Of a stretch of DNA of 64,000 nucleotides, positions 52,924 to 62,746 are shown piece by piece. The position numbers and the translations under genes were made by a program. Each line of letters starts with the position of its first letter. The first letter of the stretch is position 1. This DNA is from Chitinophagaceae bacterium (GTDB taxonomy: Bacteria > Bacteroidota > Bacteroidia > Chitinophagales > Chitinophagaceae), in assembly GCA_019638595.1 (NCBI GenBank), contig JAHBTJ010000013.1, forward strand, positions 124,001-188,000. Reading direction: 5' to 3'. Below the pieces are notes generated by a model. The model searched no databases, was not told where the DNA came from, and saw only the letters and a program-made list of their open reading frames with translations.

Positions 52924-53490
52924 ATGGAACAGGGATATTCGCTCAGTCTTATTGCCTTACTCAAGGGAATTGTATTTAACCATCAGAAAGAGATATGGGA
53001 CAATCTTCTGCGATATGAACCGGATGTAAAAAAGTATTTTCAGCCCGTTGGGTTAGAATTATATCTCGACAAAAGTGAAGGGTATGCATTCCTGCGACAA
53101 AATCAATGGGAAGATGATACGGAGCTGCCTCGCTTAGCCGAAAAACGGCAGCTAAATTTTCTTACTTCCTTATTATGTATTGTACTAAGGAAATACCTGC
53201 TGGAGCAGGATGCACAGGGCGGATCTGTACGGTCTATCATCAGCGAGCAGGAGATGATGAACCGCATAAAAGTCTTTCTGCCTGTTACCAATGATGAAGC
53301 AAAGCAGCAGGAGAAAATAATCAGCACCATTAACAGGGTGATTGACATCGGCTTTCTACGGAAGCTGGATGACCAGGAAAAAAATTACGAAGTTCACAGG
53401 ATCATTAAGGGGTTTATAAATGCAGATGTGATTGACGATACGTTGAGAAAATTAAAGGAGTATGCGGAAGAAAAGAATAATGTTGGGTAA
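52924..53490 (+). CDS. jetB: Wadjet subunit JetB (MukE-like, DUF4194)
   Basis: A 188-residue protein of two winged helices, with LLKGIVFNHQKEIWDNLLRY, LNFLTSLLCIVLRKYLLEQD and LPVTNDEAKQQEKIISTINR, typical of the DUF4194 KITE protein of Wadjet. It binds JetA and modulates the SMC complex. In standard operons jetC follows directly; here a truncated RhuM gene intervenes. Confidence 0.88.
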   Translation: MEQGYSLSLIALLKGIVFNHQKEIWDNLLRYEPDVKKYFQPVGLELYLDKSEGYAFLRQNQWEDDTELPRLAEKRQLNFLTSLLCIVLRKYLLEQDAQGGSVRSIISEQEMMNRIKVFLPVTNDEAKQQEKIISTINRVIDIGFLRKLDDQEKNYEVHRIIKGFINADVIDDTLRKLKEYAEEKNNVG

Positions 53491-53531
53491 TTTTTAAACA
53501 GTTTTTAAGAACGCTTAAAAAGTTTACTACT

Positions 53532-54140
53532 ATGAATAATACTAATATTCTGATTTACCAGGGGGAAGACGGTAAGATACGCATAGAAACCCGTTTGGAG
53601 GACGAAACGGTTTGGCTTACCCAGGCACAAATGGCTGAATTGTTTCAAAAAAGCAGGGTTACAATAACAGAACACATTCGCAACATATTCAAAGAGAAGG
53701 AATTGGAAGAAAATTCAGTTAGTCGGAAATTCCGACTAACTGCGGCAGATGGAAAAGAATATGATACAATCTTTTACAATCTTGATGTTATCATTTCTGT
53801 TGGCTATCGTGTAAAAAGTCAGCAGGGTACCCGTTTTCGCCAATGGGCTACGGGCCGGCTGCGGGAATATATAGTGAAAGGGTTTACGCTTAACGACGAA
53901 TTGCTAAAACAAGGTGGCCGGGGAAATTACTTTGAGGAACTATTAGCCAGGATCAGGGATATCCGTTCATCGGAAAAAGTCTTTTGGCGGAAAGTCTTAG
54001 ATATATACGCTACCAGCATTGATTATGATCCCCGGCAGGAAACTTCTATAAAGTTTTTTCGGACGGTACAAAACAAAATGCACTGGGCGGCACACGGCAA
54101 CACAGCCGCAGAAGTGATTTTTAATAGAGCAAACTGCTAA
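53532..54140 (+). pseudogene. truncated RhuM-family gene inside the Wadjet operon
   Basis: A 202-residue frame with the N-terminal RhuM/virulence-protein domain: VWLTQAQMAELFQKSRVTIT, EHIRNIFKEKELEENSVSRK, YNLDVIISVGYRVKSQQGTR, FRQWATGRLREYIVKGF, and on to AAHGNTAAEVIFNRANC and a stop. Full-length members run to about 330 residues. In another phase the last 40 bases read IEQTAKKLESKKKKDD, which looks like the usual tail, so an out-of-frame internal deletion is likely. It may still make a short protein. Spacing to jetB (41) and jetC (26) keeps the operon intact. Confidence 0.7.
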
Positions 54141-54166
54141 GAAACTGGAATCTAAAAAGAAGAAAG

Positions 54167-57100
54167 ATGATTGACCTTTTTACTAATACCAATAATCCTC
54201 TCGCGGGTTTTCGCCTGCAATCCCTTGAAGTATTCAATTGGGGCACATTTAACCAGGTATGCTGGCAAATAGCGCCCAACGGTTATAATGCTTTATTAAC
54301 AGGAGATATTGGTTCCGGTAAATCCACATTGGTTGATGCCCTCACCTGTCTTTTGGTGCCTCATAACAAAATTGTATTTAATAAAGCTGCCGGGGCGGAA
54401 GGCAAAGAACGAAACCTGCTGAGCTATATCAAAGGCGAATACAAAAAAGAAAAGGAAGAAATTACTAAAGTCGCTAAAAAAATATACCTGCGGCCAAATG
54501 ATGATACCTATACCGTAATAGTTGGAAACTTCAGGAATGAAGGATATAATGAAGATGTTTGTCTTGCCCAGTTATTTTGGATCGGGAAGGACAGCAAGGT
54601 GGAAAAACTCCTTATCATCAGCACCGTTCCGCTAACTATCAAACAACATTTTAGTCATTTTGCTGATATTAACGAACTTAGAAAAAAATTGAGGAATACA
54701 GATGGTGTGCAATTGTTCAATGATAATTTCACCCAGTATAGCGAGCAGTTCCGGAGGTTATTCGGGATGAATAGCGACAAAGCTATCGATCTTTTTTATC
54801 AAACCGTTTCTATGAAGTCTGTAAGCAGCCTGACCGATTTTGTGCGCGAGCAGATGCTGGAAAGAACAGATGTAAAAGAGCAGGTTGCCGCATTATTGAA
54901 GCGCTTTGAAGACTTAAAGAAAGCGCACGAAGCCGTAGTACATGCCCGTGAGCAGTACCAGATATTGAAACCATTGACCGAAGCTTGTGTGGAATATGGA
55001 AACGTAAGCCGGGAAATTGAAAATATTGAAGCCATGCTCGAAGCCGCTCCTGCCTGGTTCGCAGAAAGGAAATGGGATTTGTTGCACAAAGCTATTGAAC
55101 AGGCAGAAGCTGACCTTGAAAAGCTAACACAACAACAACAAACTATCAGTAATGAATTGAGCAATCTCGAAAGCCGTAAACAATCCATCCTGATTGATAT
55201 TGCCAATAATGGCGGTAAACGGATTGAACAAATTGGTGATGAAATAAAGCGGCATGAACAGGATAAAGCGGCAAAGCGAAAGGAGTTTGACGATTACGGA
55301 CGCTCGGCATTACAGGCGGGACTAAAAAGTGTGCAAAAAGAAAAAGATTTTGATGAGAATATAAGCAGGGCTGATGAATTAAATGGGGAGTGCCTGCGCC
55401 TTGAAGGCGAATACCGTAATCAAAGAGATAACCTGATAAGCGAATTGCGAAAACAGGAGGTCGAATACCAGGCAGAGTTAAAAGAACTTCAATCTCTGCA
55501 GGAACGCAAAACCCAGATTCCTGGCTGGCTGGTGGGGTTCAGGACCCGCTTATGCGAGGACCTGCGCATTGATGAAGAAGAACTGCCTTTTGCGGGAGAA
55601 TTATTAAAAGTGAATGAACAGGAAGCCGAGTGGGAAGGTGCTATGGAAAAGTTGCTTCATGATGCAGGCATCAGTCTGCTGGTGCCTGCCGCACACTATA
55701 AAAGTGTAAGCAGGTATGTAAACGATAATCCTTTGCGAAGCGCCGATGGACGGGGTATAAAGCTTACTTACCTGGAAGCAGATATACATAACCTTAACCG
55801 GGTTATCAAAGACCTGGATGAAGACAGCATCATTTATAAAATAGACATTAAACCTGATACGCCTTTTTATGACTGGCTGGAAAACTATCTGCAGCGGAGC
55901 TTTGGCGATTATATATGTACAGATGTCAATGGGCTGCAGAAAGTACCATTTGGTATCACCCGGCAAGGTTTGATAAAAAGCGGGCGCATACGTCATACAA
56001 AAGATGATAGGAAACGGATTGATGATCGCAGGAATTATGTATTGGGCTGGAGCAATACCGAAAAAATAAAGGCGCTGGAGATTTCGGTGAATAAGCTCGA
56101 ATCTGAAATTAGGAATATAAGTCATAGAAAGAAGAAGGTAGAAGAATTGGAAAGAGATAACCAGAACTCCCGTATTGTGGTTGACAGGATACTGCAATAC
56201 AAGGATTTTTCCAGGATCAACTGGCAATATCATGTAACCAGCATATACGAGCTGGAATCGGAGCGTAATCAACTATTAAACAACAACGATATGCTCGCCG
56301 AGTTGGAAAAGAACAAAACAGAAGTTGAACAGCAGATTAAGGGCGCAAAAGAAAAAGAGAACCAGGCTACGGAAAAAGTGGGTGGTTTGAAGAACGTACT
56401 TGTTAATTACAAAGAGCAACTTGTTAATGCAGAAAAAAGCAAAGAACAAATTGATCAGCATCGGAAGGATAAATGGTTTCCTGTGCTGCATGAAAAACTT
56501 ACTGATGTTAATCTTACTCTGAAAAATATTGACAACCGGCAGGAAGATTTCCGCAAACAATACCAGGGAGAAAACGGGGAACTAAAAAAATTACGTACTA
56601 AACAAACAAAGTTGCAATCTTCCATAGAAAGTTTGATGAGGCAAATAAAAGAACATTCAAAAGCAGAATACAGTGAAATTGCAGAAAGCATTGATGCACG
56701 GGCGGAGTACATCAAAAAGTTTGAGCAGCTTAACCGGGAAGATCTGAAACGGCATGAAGACCGGTTCAAAGAGCAACTCAATACCAATGTGATCAACAGC
56801 ATTTCTGTATTTGACAATCAGTTGCAAAAACACGAAAAAGACATTAAACAGAAAATAGATACTATCAACCAGCACCTTTCGGAAATTGTGTATAATGCCG
56901 CCCAAGACACTTATATCAAGATTTTGATGGATGCTACTGCCAATAAGGATGTCCGGCTCTTTAGGGAAGAATTGAAGAAATGCTACATTCATTCCTTTAG
57001 CAGCAATAATGAACTCTATACAGAAGAAAAATATGAACAGGTAAAAAGCATACTGGATCGCTTTGCCAGTATAGAATATGCAGATAAAGAATGGACAAAC

Positions 57101-57565
57101 ACAGTGATAGATGTGCGCCAGTGGTTTGAGTTTAACGCCAGCGAACGATTTCGCTCCGATGATAGTGAAAAGGAATTTTATGAGGGTTCGGGCGGCAAAA
57201 GCGGAGGACAAAAGGAGAAGCTGGCTTATACCATCCTGGCAAGTGCACTCGCTTACCAGTTCGGGTTGCAGTTTGGGGAAAGTAAAAGCAGGAGCTTCAG
57301 GTTTGTAGTCATTGACGAAGCCTTTGGAAGAGGAAGTGACGAAAGTACACGTTACGGATTAGAACTGTTTAAAAAATTAGATCTTCAATTACTTATTGTA
57401 ACGCCTTTGCAAAAAATTCATGTCATCGAAAATCATGTTAACTCTTTTCATTTTGTCAGCAACCGGGAGGGCAATAATTCAGAGGTAAGCAATCTTACAA
57501 AAGAGGAATATGAAGAGAAGAAAAAGCAATATAATGTTGTAGCTCAAAACACAGAAATCGAATGA
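54167..57565 (+). CDS. jetC: Wadjet SMC-like ATPase JetC
   Basis: An 1132-residue SMC/MukB-like motor. The N-terminal head has Walker A TGDIGSGKSTLVDALTCLLV (about residues 43-62), followed by long coiled-coil arms and a hinge-like region in the middle. The C-terminal head has the signature EGSGGKSGGQKEKLAYTILA and Walker B FRFVVIDEAFGRGSDESTRY. With JetAB it extrudes DNA loops and senses small circular plasmids, which JetD then cleaves. It overlaps jetD by an ATGA junction. Confidence 0.93.
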   Translation: MIDLFTNTNNPLAGFRLQSLEVFNWGTFNQVCWQIAPNGYNALLTGDIGSGKSTLVDALTCLLVPHNKIVFNKAAGAEGKERNLLSYIKGEYKKEKEEITKVAKKIYLRPNDDTYTVIVGNFRNEGYNEDVCLAQLFWIGKDSKVEKLLIISTVPLTIKQHFSHFADINELRKKLRNTDGVQLFNDNFTQYSEQFRRLFGMNSDKAIDLFYQTVSMKSVSSLTDFVREQMLERTDVKEQVAALLKRFEDLKKAHEAVVHAREQYQILKPLTEACVEYGNVSREIENIEAMLEAAPAWFAERKWDLLHKAIEQAEADLEKLTQQQQTISNELSNLESRKQSILIDIANNGGKRIEQIGDEIKRHEQDKAAKRKEFDDYGRSALQAGLKSVQKEKDFDENISRADELNGECLRLEGEYRNQRDNLISELRKQEVEYQAELKELQSLQERKTQIPGWLVGFRTRLCEDLRIDEEELPFAGELLKVNEQEAEWEGAMEKLLHDAGISLLVPAAHYKSVSRYVNDNPLRSADGRGIKLTYLEADIHNLNRVIKDLDEDSIIYKIDIKPDTPFYDWLENYLQRSFGDYICTDVNGLQKVPFGITRQGLIKSGRIRHTKDDRKRIDDRRNYVLGWSNTEKIKALEISVNKLESEIRNISHRKKKVEELERDNQNSRIVVDRILQYKDFSRINWQYHVTSIYELESERNQLLNNNDMLAELEKNKTEVEQQIKGAKEKENQATEKVGGLKNVLVNYKEQLVNAEKSKEQIDQHRKDKWFPVLHEKLTDVNLTLKNIDNRQEDFRKQYQGENGELKKLRTKQTKLQSSIESLMRQIKEHSKAEYSEIAESIDARAEYIKKFEQLNREDLKRHEDRFKEQLNTNVINSISVFDNQLQKHEKDIKQKIDTINQHLSEIVYNAAQDTYIKILMDATANKDVRLFREELKKCYIHSFSSNNELYTEEKYEQVKSILDRFASIEYADKEWTNTVIDVRQWFEFNASERFRSDDSEKEFYEGSGGKSGGQKEKLAYTILASALAYQFGLQFGESKSRSFRFVVIDEAFGRGSDESTRYGLELFKKLDLQLLIVTPLQKIHVIENHVNSFHFVSNREGNNSEVSNLTKEEYEEKKKQYNVVAQNTEIE

Positions 57566-58722
57566 TCAGTCCGGATGAGATAAAAAAGCAGGCGCTGAAA
57601 TGGTGGAGACCATTACTGCAAAGCACTATATCCGGAGAGACATTTTTTCCTAAATCAATAGACCGTATCGGGAAGATTCAACCCGGTCATATCACGCAAC
57701 AGTTTGAGGTACTTCAACAAGAAGTTGCCACGCTTTATCTACATTCTAAAAATCAAACCGGTATTGGTTACCTGGTTAAAACGACGGAAAAGAATTTCCG
57801 GCGTACGGGTAGTCACGAACTGCCTGACGCTATTGTTTTTGAAACTGTTGAAGACTATGTAAGCTTCACTGATAAAAAAAAGGAATGGAAGGTTTTTCTA
57901 CTTAATTATGAGAAAGTAATAAAAGGCATCCCCCGGTTAAAAGCGTGGGTTTTGCCGAATTGTATGTGGTTAACAGATGCGCAAACTAATTGGGATGATA
58001 TACTTAAAGTATGCCGTTATTTTTTGGATAATCCCAGGCCCAATCTGTATCTGCGGCAGTTGCCCATAGCTATCCATACAAAATTCATTGAAGACAATAT
58101 AACGATTATCCAGTCGCTGCTTGATTTTCTTATTCCGCATCACATCCGAAATCATCAGCAGAAGCGATTTGCAGAGCGGTATTTTCTGAAATATGACGAG
58201 CCGCTTATCAGAATACGCATGTTGGACACACACCTGACCTGCTTTAATACTTTCTCTGATATTAGTATACCACTTTCAGATTTTGAAAAACTGGATTTGT
58301 CAGCAAGGAATATCTTGATTACAGAGAATAAGATGAATTTTCTAACATTACCGGCTATGCCTTCTACTATTGCTGTTTGGAGCGGCGGTGGATTTAATGT
58401 CAGCTATCTCAGAAACGTTGTCTGGCTGGCAGAGAAGCATATTTTATATTGGGGAGATATTGACGAACATGGCTTTCAGATTCTCCACCAGCTTAGAAGT
58501 TATTATCCCAATACACAAAGCATAATGATGGATTGTAAAACTTTTGAGCATTTTTCGGAATTTGCAGTAGCAGGGGCACGCAACAAATCTGAGCAGCTTT
58601 CATTACTAAATGATGAGGAGCGAAAACTTTTTGAGCAGTTAAAGCTGATGGATAAAAGCAGGTTGGAGCAGGAAAAAATCTCTCAGGGGTATGTCGAAGA
58701 ATATTTAAAAAGTCTTTTATAA
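57562..58722 (+). CDS. jetD: Wadjet nuclease JetD (Toprim, DUF3322/DUF2220)
   Basis: A 386-residue protein. The N-terminal region (DUF3322) opens with SPDEIKKQALKWWRPLLQST; the C-terminal Toprim domain has the metal site ILYWGDIDEHGFQILHQLRS (DxDxxG), related to topoisomerase VI. It cuts plasmid DNA trapped by JetABC. All catalytic-looking residues are present, so the system appears complete. Confidence 0.92.
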   Translation: MISPDEIKKQALKWWRPLLQSTISGETFFPKSIDRIGKIQPGHITQQFEVLQQEVATLYLHSKNQTGIGYLVKTTEKNFRRTGSHELPDAIVFETVEDYVSFTDKKKEWKVFLLNYEKVIKGIPRLKAWVLPNCMWLTDAQTNWDDILKVCRYFLDNPRPNLYLRQLPIAIHTKFIEDNITIIQSLLDFLIPHHIRNHQQKRFAERYFLKYDEPLIRIRMLDTHLTCFNTFSDISIPLSDFEKLDLSARNILITENKMNFLTLPAMPSTIAVWSGGGFNVSYLRNVVWLAEKHILYWGDIDEHGFQILHQLRSYYPNTQSIMMDCKTFEHFSEFAVAGARNKSEQLSLLNDEERKLFEQLKLMDKSRLEQEKISQGYVEEYLKSLL

Positions 58723-59264
58723 TGAAAAGCTTGTTTAACGGTTTCTTTCAATCGTCTCAACAGCGTAAGAGGGCGTTTCATATCAACTAACAAAAAGTAA
58801 TTATGGACAATCTGGGCAACTCCCGATAGAACAGGTTTACAATCATATTTTCGGGCATTATTTGCTCCAATAGTTTACGCCTTTCCGGGTTAAGCGCCAT
58901 GTTTACCAGTTTTAATTCAGGCGGCGTTTATCGCCGGTGAAACAAAGTTAAGTAAATAGATTGTTTACTACAAGTAAAAATAACGGCGATAAACGCCGTT
59001 GAATCATTAAAATGTAAATATTTTCTTTGGGGAATACCTTTTGATATGCCTAAACTTGAGGTTCCAATTTGGAACCTCAAAGCTCCTCACCATATCCATC
59101 AGCGTGATAATGGCATTATCAGCTCACTATTTTCCTTTGTAAAATTTCGCAAAGAGCAAACCACATTATCTTAGGTTTACTCTTTTATTGGTTGCAGAAG
59201 TTGTATTGGTTGGATTTTGAATATCTTTTAGCTGGTTTAACCGCCTCAAATCTTCTAATAGCGA
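58723..59264. other. hairpin-rich element-end region
   Basis: A gene-free stretch after jetD apart from a doubtful 38-codon minus frame (58787-58901, MALNPERRKLLEQIMPEN). It contains a 14-bp inverted repeat (58924-58937 with 58983-58996) whose arms also fold on themselves, a perfect 11-bp hairpin (59056-59066 with 59070-59080, arms TTGAGGTTCCA and complement) and a TGATAATG/CATTATCA palindrome (59105-59121). Such clusters are usual at ends of integrated elements. Confidence 0.5.
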
Positions 59265-59295
59265 GTTCGAGTTTTGTACCAATAAGTTCACTTAA
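59265..59295 (+). repeat. attachment-like direct repeat, right copy
   Basis: gttcgagttttgtacca, four variable bases, gttcacttaa: 27 of 31 positions equal to 4598-4628, in the same orientation. It marks the right edge of the defence island. Confidence 0.55.
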
Positions 59296-59329
59296 CGAAA
59301 CATCCTGATTTAGGATGTTTCGTTTTTTT
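59296..59329 (+). terminator. strong rho-independent terminator
   Basis: An 11-bp perfect stem (59296-59306 with 59312-59322), 5-base loop and seven T. It directly follows the attachment-like repeat, as at the left copy. Confidence 0.85.
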
Positions 59330-59579
59330 ATGGCAATAGGCTATGCTGACCAGTGCGTTACGATACACTGGGTGGTAGTTCGATTATTGCCAATAAATCA
59401 CTCCACTTTTTCTTCTATGTAAACCTGAAATGAGACAAAAATAAATACCACCGTACGTTTTTAAGAAGTTCGATTTCAGGTATAATTAATAGCAGCTTCA
59501 CTGTCGGTTACTAACAGCCTCCTTTTAATTTAACAATCAACTATTTTTACAGAACATTAATAATTCTAAAACCAAGATT
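59330..59579. other. non-coding gap
   Basis: About 250 bases between the island end and the next chromosomal gene. No gene or clear promoter seen. Confidence 0.35.
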
Positions 59580-60044
59580 ATGCATAAGTTCCGGGGCTTT
59601 TTATGTATATCGCTTTTCTTCCTGAATTGCACTAACAATAATACTGTTTCAAAGGAAGAAGAAAAGAAAATAATTACTGAAATAAGCGCTGCCAGGGCGA
59701 AGGCTTTTAACGAGGGAAACGCTGCAGGCATCGCTGAACATTTTACAGACGATGCGTGGCTGATGGCCCCTGAAAAGTCCGCCCTCCGGGGAAAGGATGC
59801 TGTGAAGTCCTACTACCAGGCAATCTTTGACGAGTATAACACGAAACTCGAGAGCCGCTACGACGAAGTAGACCTGTCAGGGGATATTGCCTATGGCAGG
59901 GGCTTCGCCAGGGTAACCTTATTTCCGATGAAAGGAGGAGATTCAATTGTTTCAACAGCCAAATACCTGAACATACTCAGAAAGCAGGCTGACGGCAGTT
60001 GGAAGACCACCCACGACATCTGGAACGGCAATGAAAAGCAATAA
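59580..60044 (+). CDS. NTF2-like (SnoaL/DUF4440) lipoprotein
   Basis: A 154-residue lipoprotein (ISLFFLNCTNN) with an NTF2-like cone fold: FNEGNAAGIAEHFTDDAWLM, APEKSALRGKDAVKSYYQAI, and the final SWKTTHDIWN strand. Proteins of this group bind or convert small molecules, but the substrate is not predictable. It is a single gene convergent with the GH9 gene. Confidence 0.82.
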   Translation: MHKFRGFLCISLFFLNCTNNNTVSKEEEKKIITEISAARAKAFNEGNAAGIAEHFTDDAWLMAPEKSALRGKDAVKSYYQAIFDEYNTKLESRYDEVDLSGDIAYGRGFARVTLFPMKGGDSIVSTAKYLNILRKQADGSWKTTHDIWNGNEKQ

Positions 60045-60114
60045 AGGAGAAAAACCTTGGGAACGATACGCGACAGCGTATATCAGTAAGATGGCGTATT
60101 GTTTTACTTCCCGG

Positions 60115-62568
60115 TTAAAATTCAGATACCAGCATCAGCCATCTTGCCGCGGGCGCACCCCACAATTCTTTGTAGGTGGCTGTATTGAACTGTGGCCAGT
60201 AGGGCTGGTCTTCGTTAAAGTAGGATTGCATACCCACAGGTATACCACCTGTTGTTTCGCCGGGCAGAGCTGTATATAATTGCGGGTAGTTGCTGCCTTC
60301 GCCATAAATGAGCGATTGCCCGAACGGGTTTTTGCCAACTATCCACGATAGCTGTTGTTCGGCAATATCTTCCAGTACGGGATCTTTTAAAAATTTAGCA
60401 CAGATGGCGGCAGCCTTGCCGGTGGCCAGCGTTACGGCGCCATTGCCTTTAAACGAGAACCATACAGGAAAAAAGCGCAACCTGTGCTCATCATCCAGCT
60501 TTATGCCGTTTTCAAACTGTTCTTTGTAATCATTGTCAGCTCCGCTTCTTATACCAACCTGCACCGCGTAAAAGTTGGCCGAATCCTTCACTTCATCGCG
60601 GTGGTAAACGCCGCTGGGTACCATTCCATAGGGTTGCACATACTGCATGATCTTTTTAAGATAGTTGCCATACAGGCTGATGGACTTCATCCATTTCGGG
60701 TAGTCGGCATGGTTAGGCTGTAATTCGCATAAAGCGGCAAGCGCCTCCATGTAGGCATAGTCCCTGGACTGATGTGTATAATGTACGATGGATCTTTTAT
60801 CCAGATCGCGATAAAAAAAGCCCGACAGCCCTTCTTTATCTTTCAGCGGTTCTGTGCGCTGGCACTGAAGTGTATAGTTGATTGCTTTCACCGCTTCGGC
60901 AGCATATTGTTTATCACCCGTAAGCCGGTACAGCATGCTGGCAGCCCAGGAAATATTAGCCATGTACTGGCTTTGAGAAGCCATGCCGGCATGTCCTCCG
61001 CCTTTTTTAACCAGCTCCGCATACCCAAGTTTTGAAAAGCGTTCCATGGCAAATTCAAAATCCTGTATGGCTATCTTTTTCAGGTTGTTTTTCAAAGCTT
61101 CATCCCTGTCTGTCATTTTTGATGCACAGGCTTCAATGCCTGCAAGCAAAAAATTTTCGAGCGCTCCGTTATATACCAGCACTTCCCTTCTGGCGGTATC
61201 ATCTATAGTGCCAATGATCCCATCGGTCCAAAAATTGGTGCCCCAGGTCTGCGCCCTGTATCCATTGCCCAGGCGCGAACGCATTACAAAATCCATTCCC
61301 CACAAAGCTTCTTCCATCAGGCGGTTATAGAGCTGTAGATTATTTTTTTCTTTTGCACGGCCTGCCATCTGCAACAATGACAATGATATTTCACCCGTTT
61401 GCAGTGTTTGCTGCGACATATCCGCCGCATCGTGCCAGCCGCCATTGATGGGGATGATCTTTCCATTAAAATTGGCATGAAGATCTGTATGACAGGCGCC
61501 GTGTTTGCCCGGTACCGGGAAACCACATCTTTCCGCATACAGAAAGTTCAGAATGCGCCACACAGAGTTATCCCACACATCTTTATTAATATAAAAAGGC
61601 AATGTTTCCACTGAACCAACCTGTATGGTATATTGCCCGGGCGTTTTAAAGGAAGAAAAATCAATGGTTGTAAAGGAGCCGATAGCGGTATTTTGCTGCT
61701 GTGTTTTCCCGGTATGCACAATCTTTTTTGTCCTGGCATCTTTCAGCCGGAAAGTGCCATCGTTCTTTTCCACATTTACAATAGCCGTTTTTTTACTTCC
61801 GGTCCTGTAGCCGGAAGTTGAAAAAATGATCCGGTCCCGCGCAGGTGCCCATCCGCGAACGGTTTCCGGGTTATCCACTGTTTGCAACTCTACTGCATCT
61901 ATGTCAAATACCAGGGAGTCTCCCATTGTTAGCTCTTTACCGAATATTTCAATGGCAAATGATATTTTGGTAATTTTATCGCGTGCAAGTCCTGTCATTT
62001 CAACAAAGCACTCATTCCACTGACCATTTTTTAAATTTATTTCATGATAGCCTTCCCTGCCGTAGGGATCCGGTATTTTAACAGCTCCATCGTTTTCTAC
62101 ATACAAATTCAAATAAATGCTTCTTGCCCCTTCACAATTGGGATAGATATAAAATTTCAGCCGGTTGTATTTTTCCCAGTTGGCGCCTCCCACGTCAAAG
62201 GAAGCGAGGCAGGTGCCCCGTCCTAATCCCCATTCGGGAATAGTGGCAGAAGTAGCGGGAGCCTCCAGCCTCAGGCTGTATTTGCCGGATTTACTGCGCC
62301 CGGATGTTCGTGATATTTTACCAATGCCTTTATGACTCCATACACCGATATCGTCCATATCGCAAAGCATTACCGTATTCAACACCTTCTTTTTAATTCC
62401 AAAAGTTTCAAAAGCTTTGGATTCATCTAATGGTAGCAGGCTGTAGTGGATATATCCTGTTTGCAGCAATTCCTTGTTGAGTTGTTCGTCTATTTGAGCA
62501 GAAGCAGGGCCGACAGCAAAAAAAAAGCAGGCAACAGCCATACCGGTAAAGCCAGATAGTTTTGACAT
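60115..62568 (-). CDS. glycoside hydrolase family 9 protein
   Basis: An 817-residue secreted enzyme. A signal peptide (to GPASA) is followed by a carbohydrate-binding-like beta domain (about 60-230), a CelD-type Ig-like domain (about 245-340, ending QVGSVETLPFYINKD) and the GH9 (alpha/alpha)6 catalytic domain with GGWHDAADMSQQTLQTGE carrying the catalytic base Asp pair and IVGKNPFGQSLIYGEG near the end. It should cleave beta-1,4-glucans such as cellulose, mixed-linkage glucan or xyloglucan. Proximity to an AraC regulator and a SusC-like receptor suggests a glycan-use locus. Confidence 0.9.
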   Translation of the reverse strand: MSKLSGFTGMAVACFFFAVGPASAQIDEQLNKELLQTGYIHYSLLPLDESKAFETFGIKKKVLNTVMLCDMDDIGVWSHKGIGKISRTSGRSKSGKYSLRLEAPATSATIPEWGLGRGTCLASFDVGGANWEKYNRLKFYIYPNCEGARSIYLNLYVENDGAVKIPDPYGREGYHEINLKNGQWNECFVEMTGLARDKITKISFAIEIFGKELTMGDSLVFDIDAVELQTVDNPETVRGWAPARDRIIFSTSGYRTGSKKTAIVNVEKNDGTFRLKDARTKKIVHTGKTQQQNTAIGSFTTIDFSSFKTPGQYTIQVGSVETLPFYINKDVWDNSVWRILNFLYAERCGFPVPGKHGACHTDLHANFNGKIIPINGGWHDAADMSQQTLQTGEISLSLLQMAGRAKEKNNLQLYNRLMEEALWGMDFVMRSRLGNGYRAQTWGTNFWTDGIIGTIDDTARREVLVYNGALENFLLAGIEACASKMTDRDEALKNNLKKIAIQDFEFAMERFSKLGYAELVKKGGGHAGMASQSQYMANISWAASMLYRLTGDKQYAAEAVKAINYTLQCQRTEPLKDKEGLSGFFYRDLDKRSIVHYTHQSRDYAYMEALAALCELQPNHADYPKWMKSISLYGNYLKKIMQYVQPYGMVPSGVYHRDEVKDSANFYAVQVGIRSGADNDYKEQFENGIKLDDEHRLRFFPVWFSFKGNGAVTLATGKAAAICAKFLKDPVLEDIAEQQLSWIVGKNPFGQSLIYGEGSNYPQLYTALPGETTGGIPVGMQSYFNEDQPYWPQFNTATYKELWGAPAARWLMLVSEF

Positions 62569-62746
62569 GATGTAGAAGAATTATTGTTTCCTGAAATTTA
62601 GTTCATTATGGAATACCGCCGGTTAAAATATCTTTAATAATTATAATTGCCGGTTGGAGCTGATTAAAAAAAATGAGAGATGCAGAATACCAGATCAAAG
62701 TTTTTTGATGCCGTTATTGCATGGGCTTAGATATCTTTACCATCAA

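Noticed and set aside
54799-57211. Long minus-strand frames opposite jetC
   Set aside because: Shadows of the coding strand with Cys/Ser/Phe-rich composition and no motifs.
58787-58901. 38-codon minus frame
   Set aside because: No supporting signal or homology; noted only within the gap entry.
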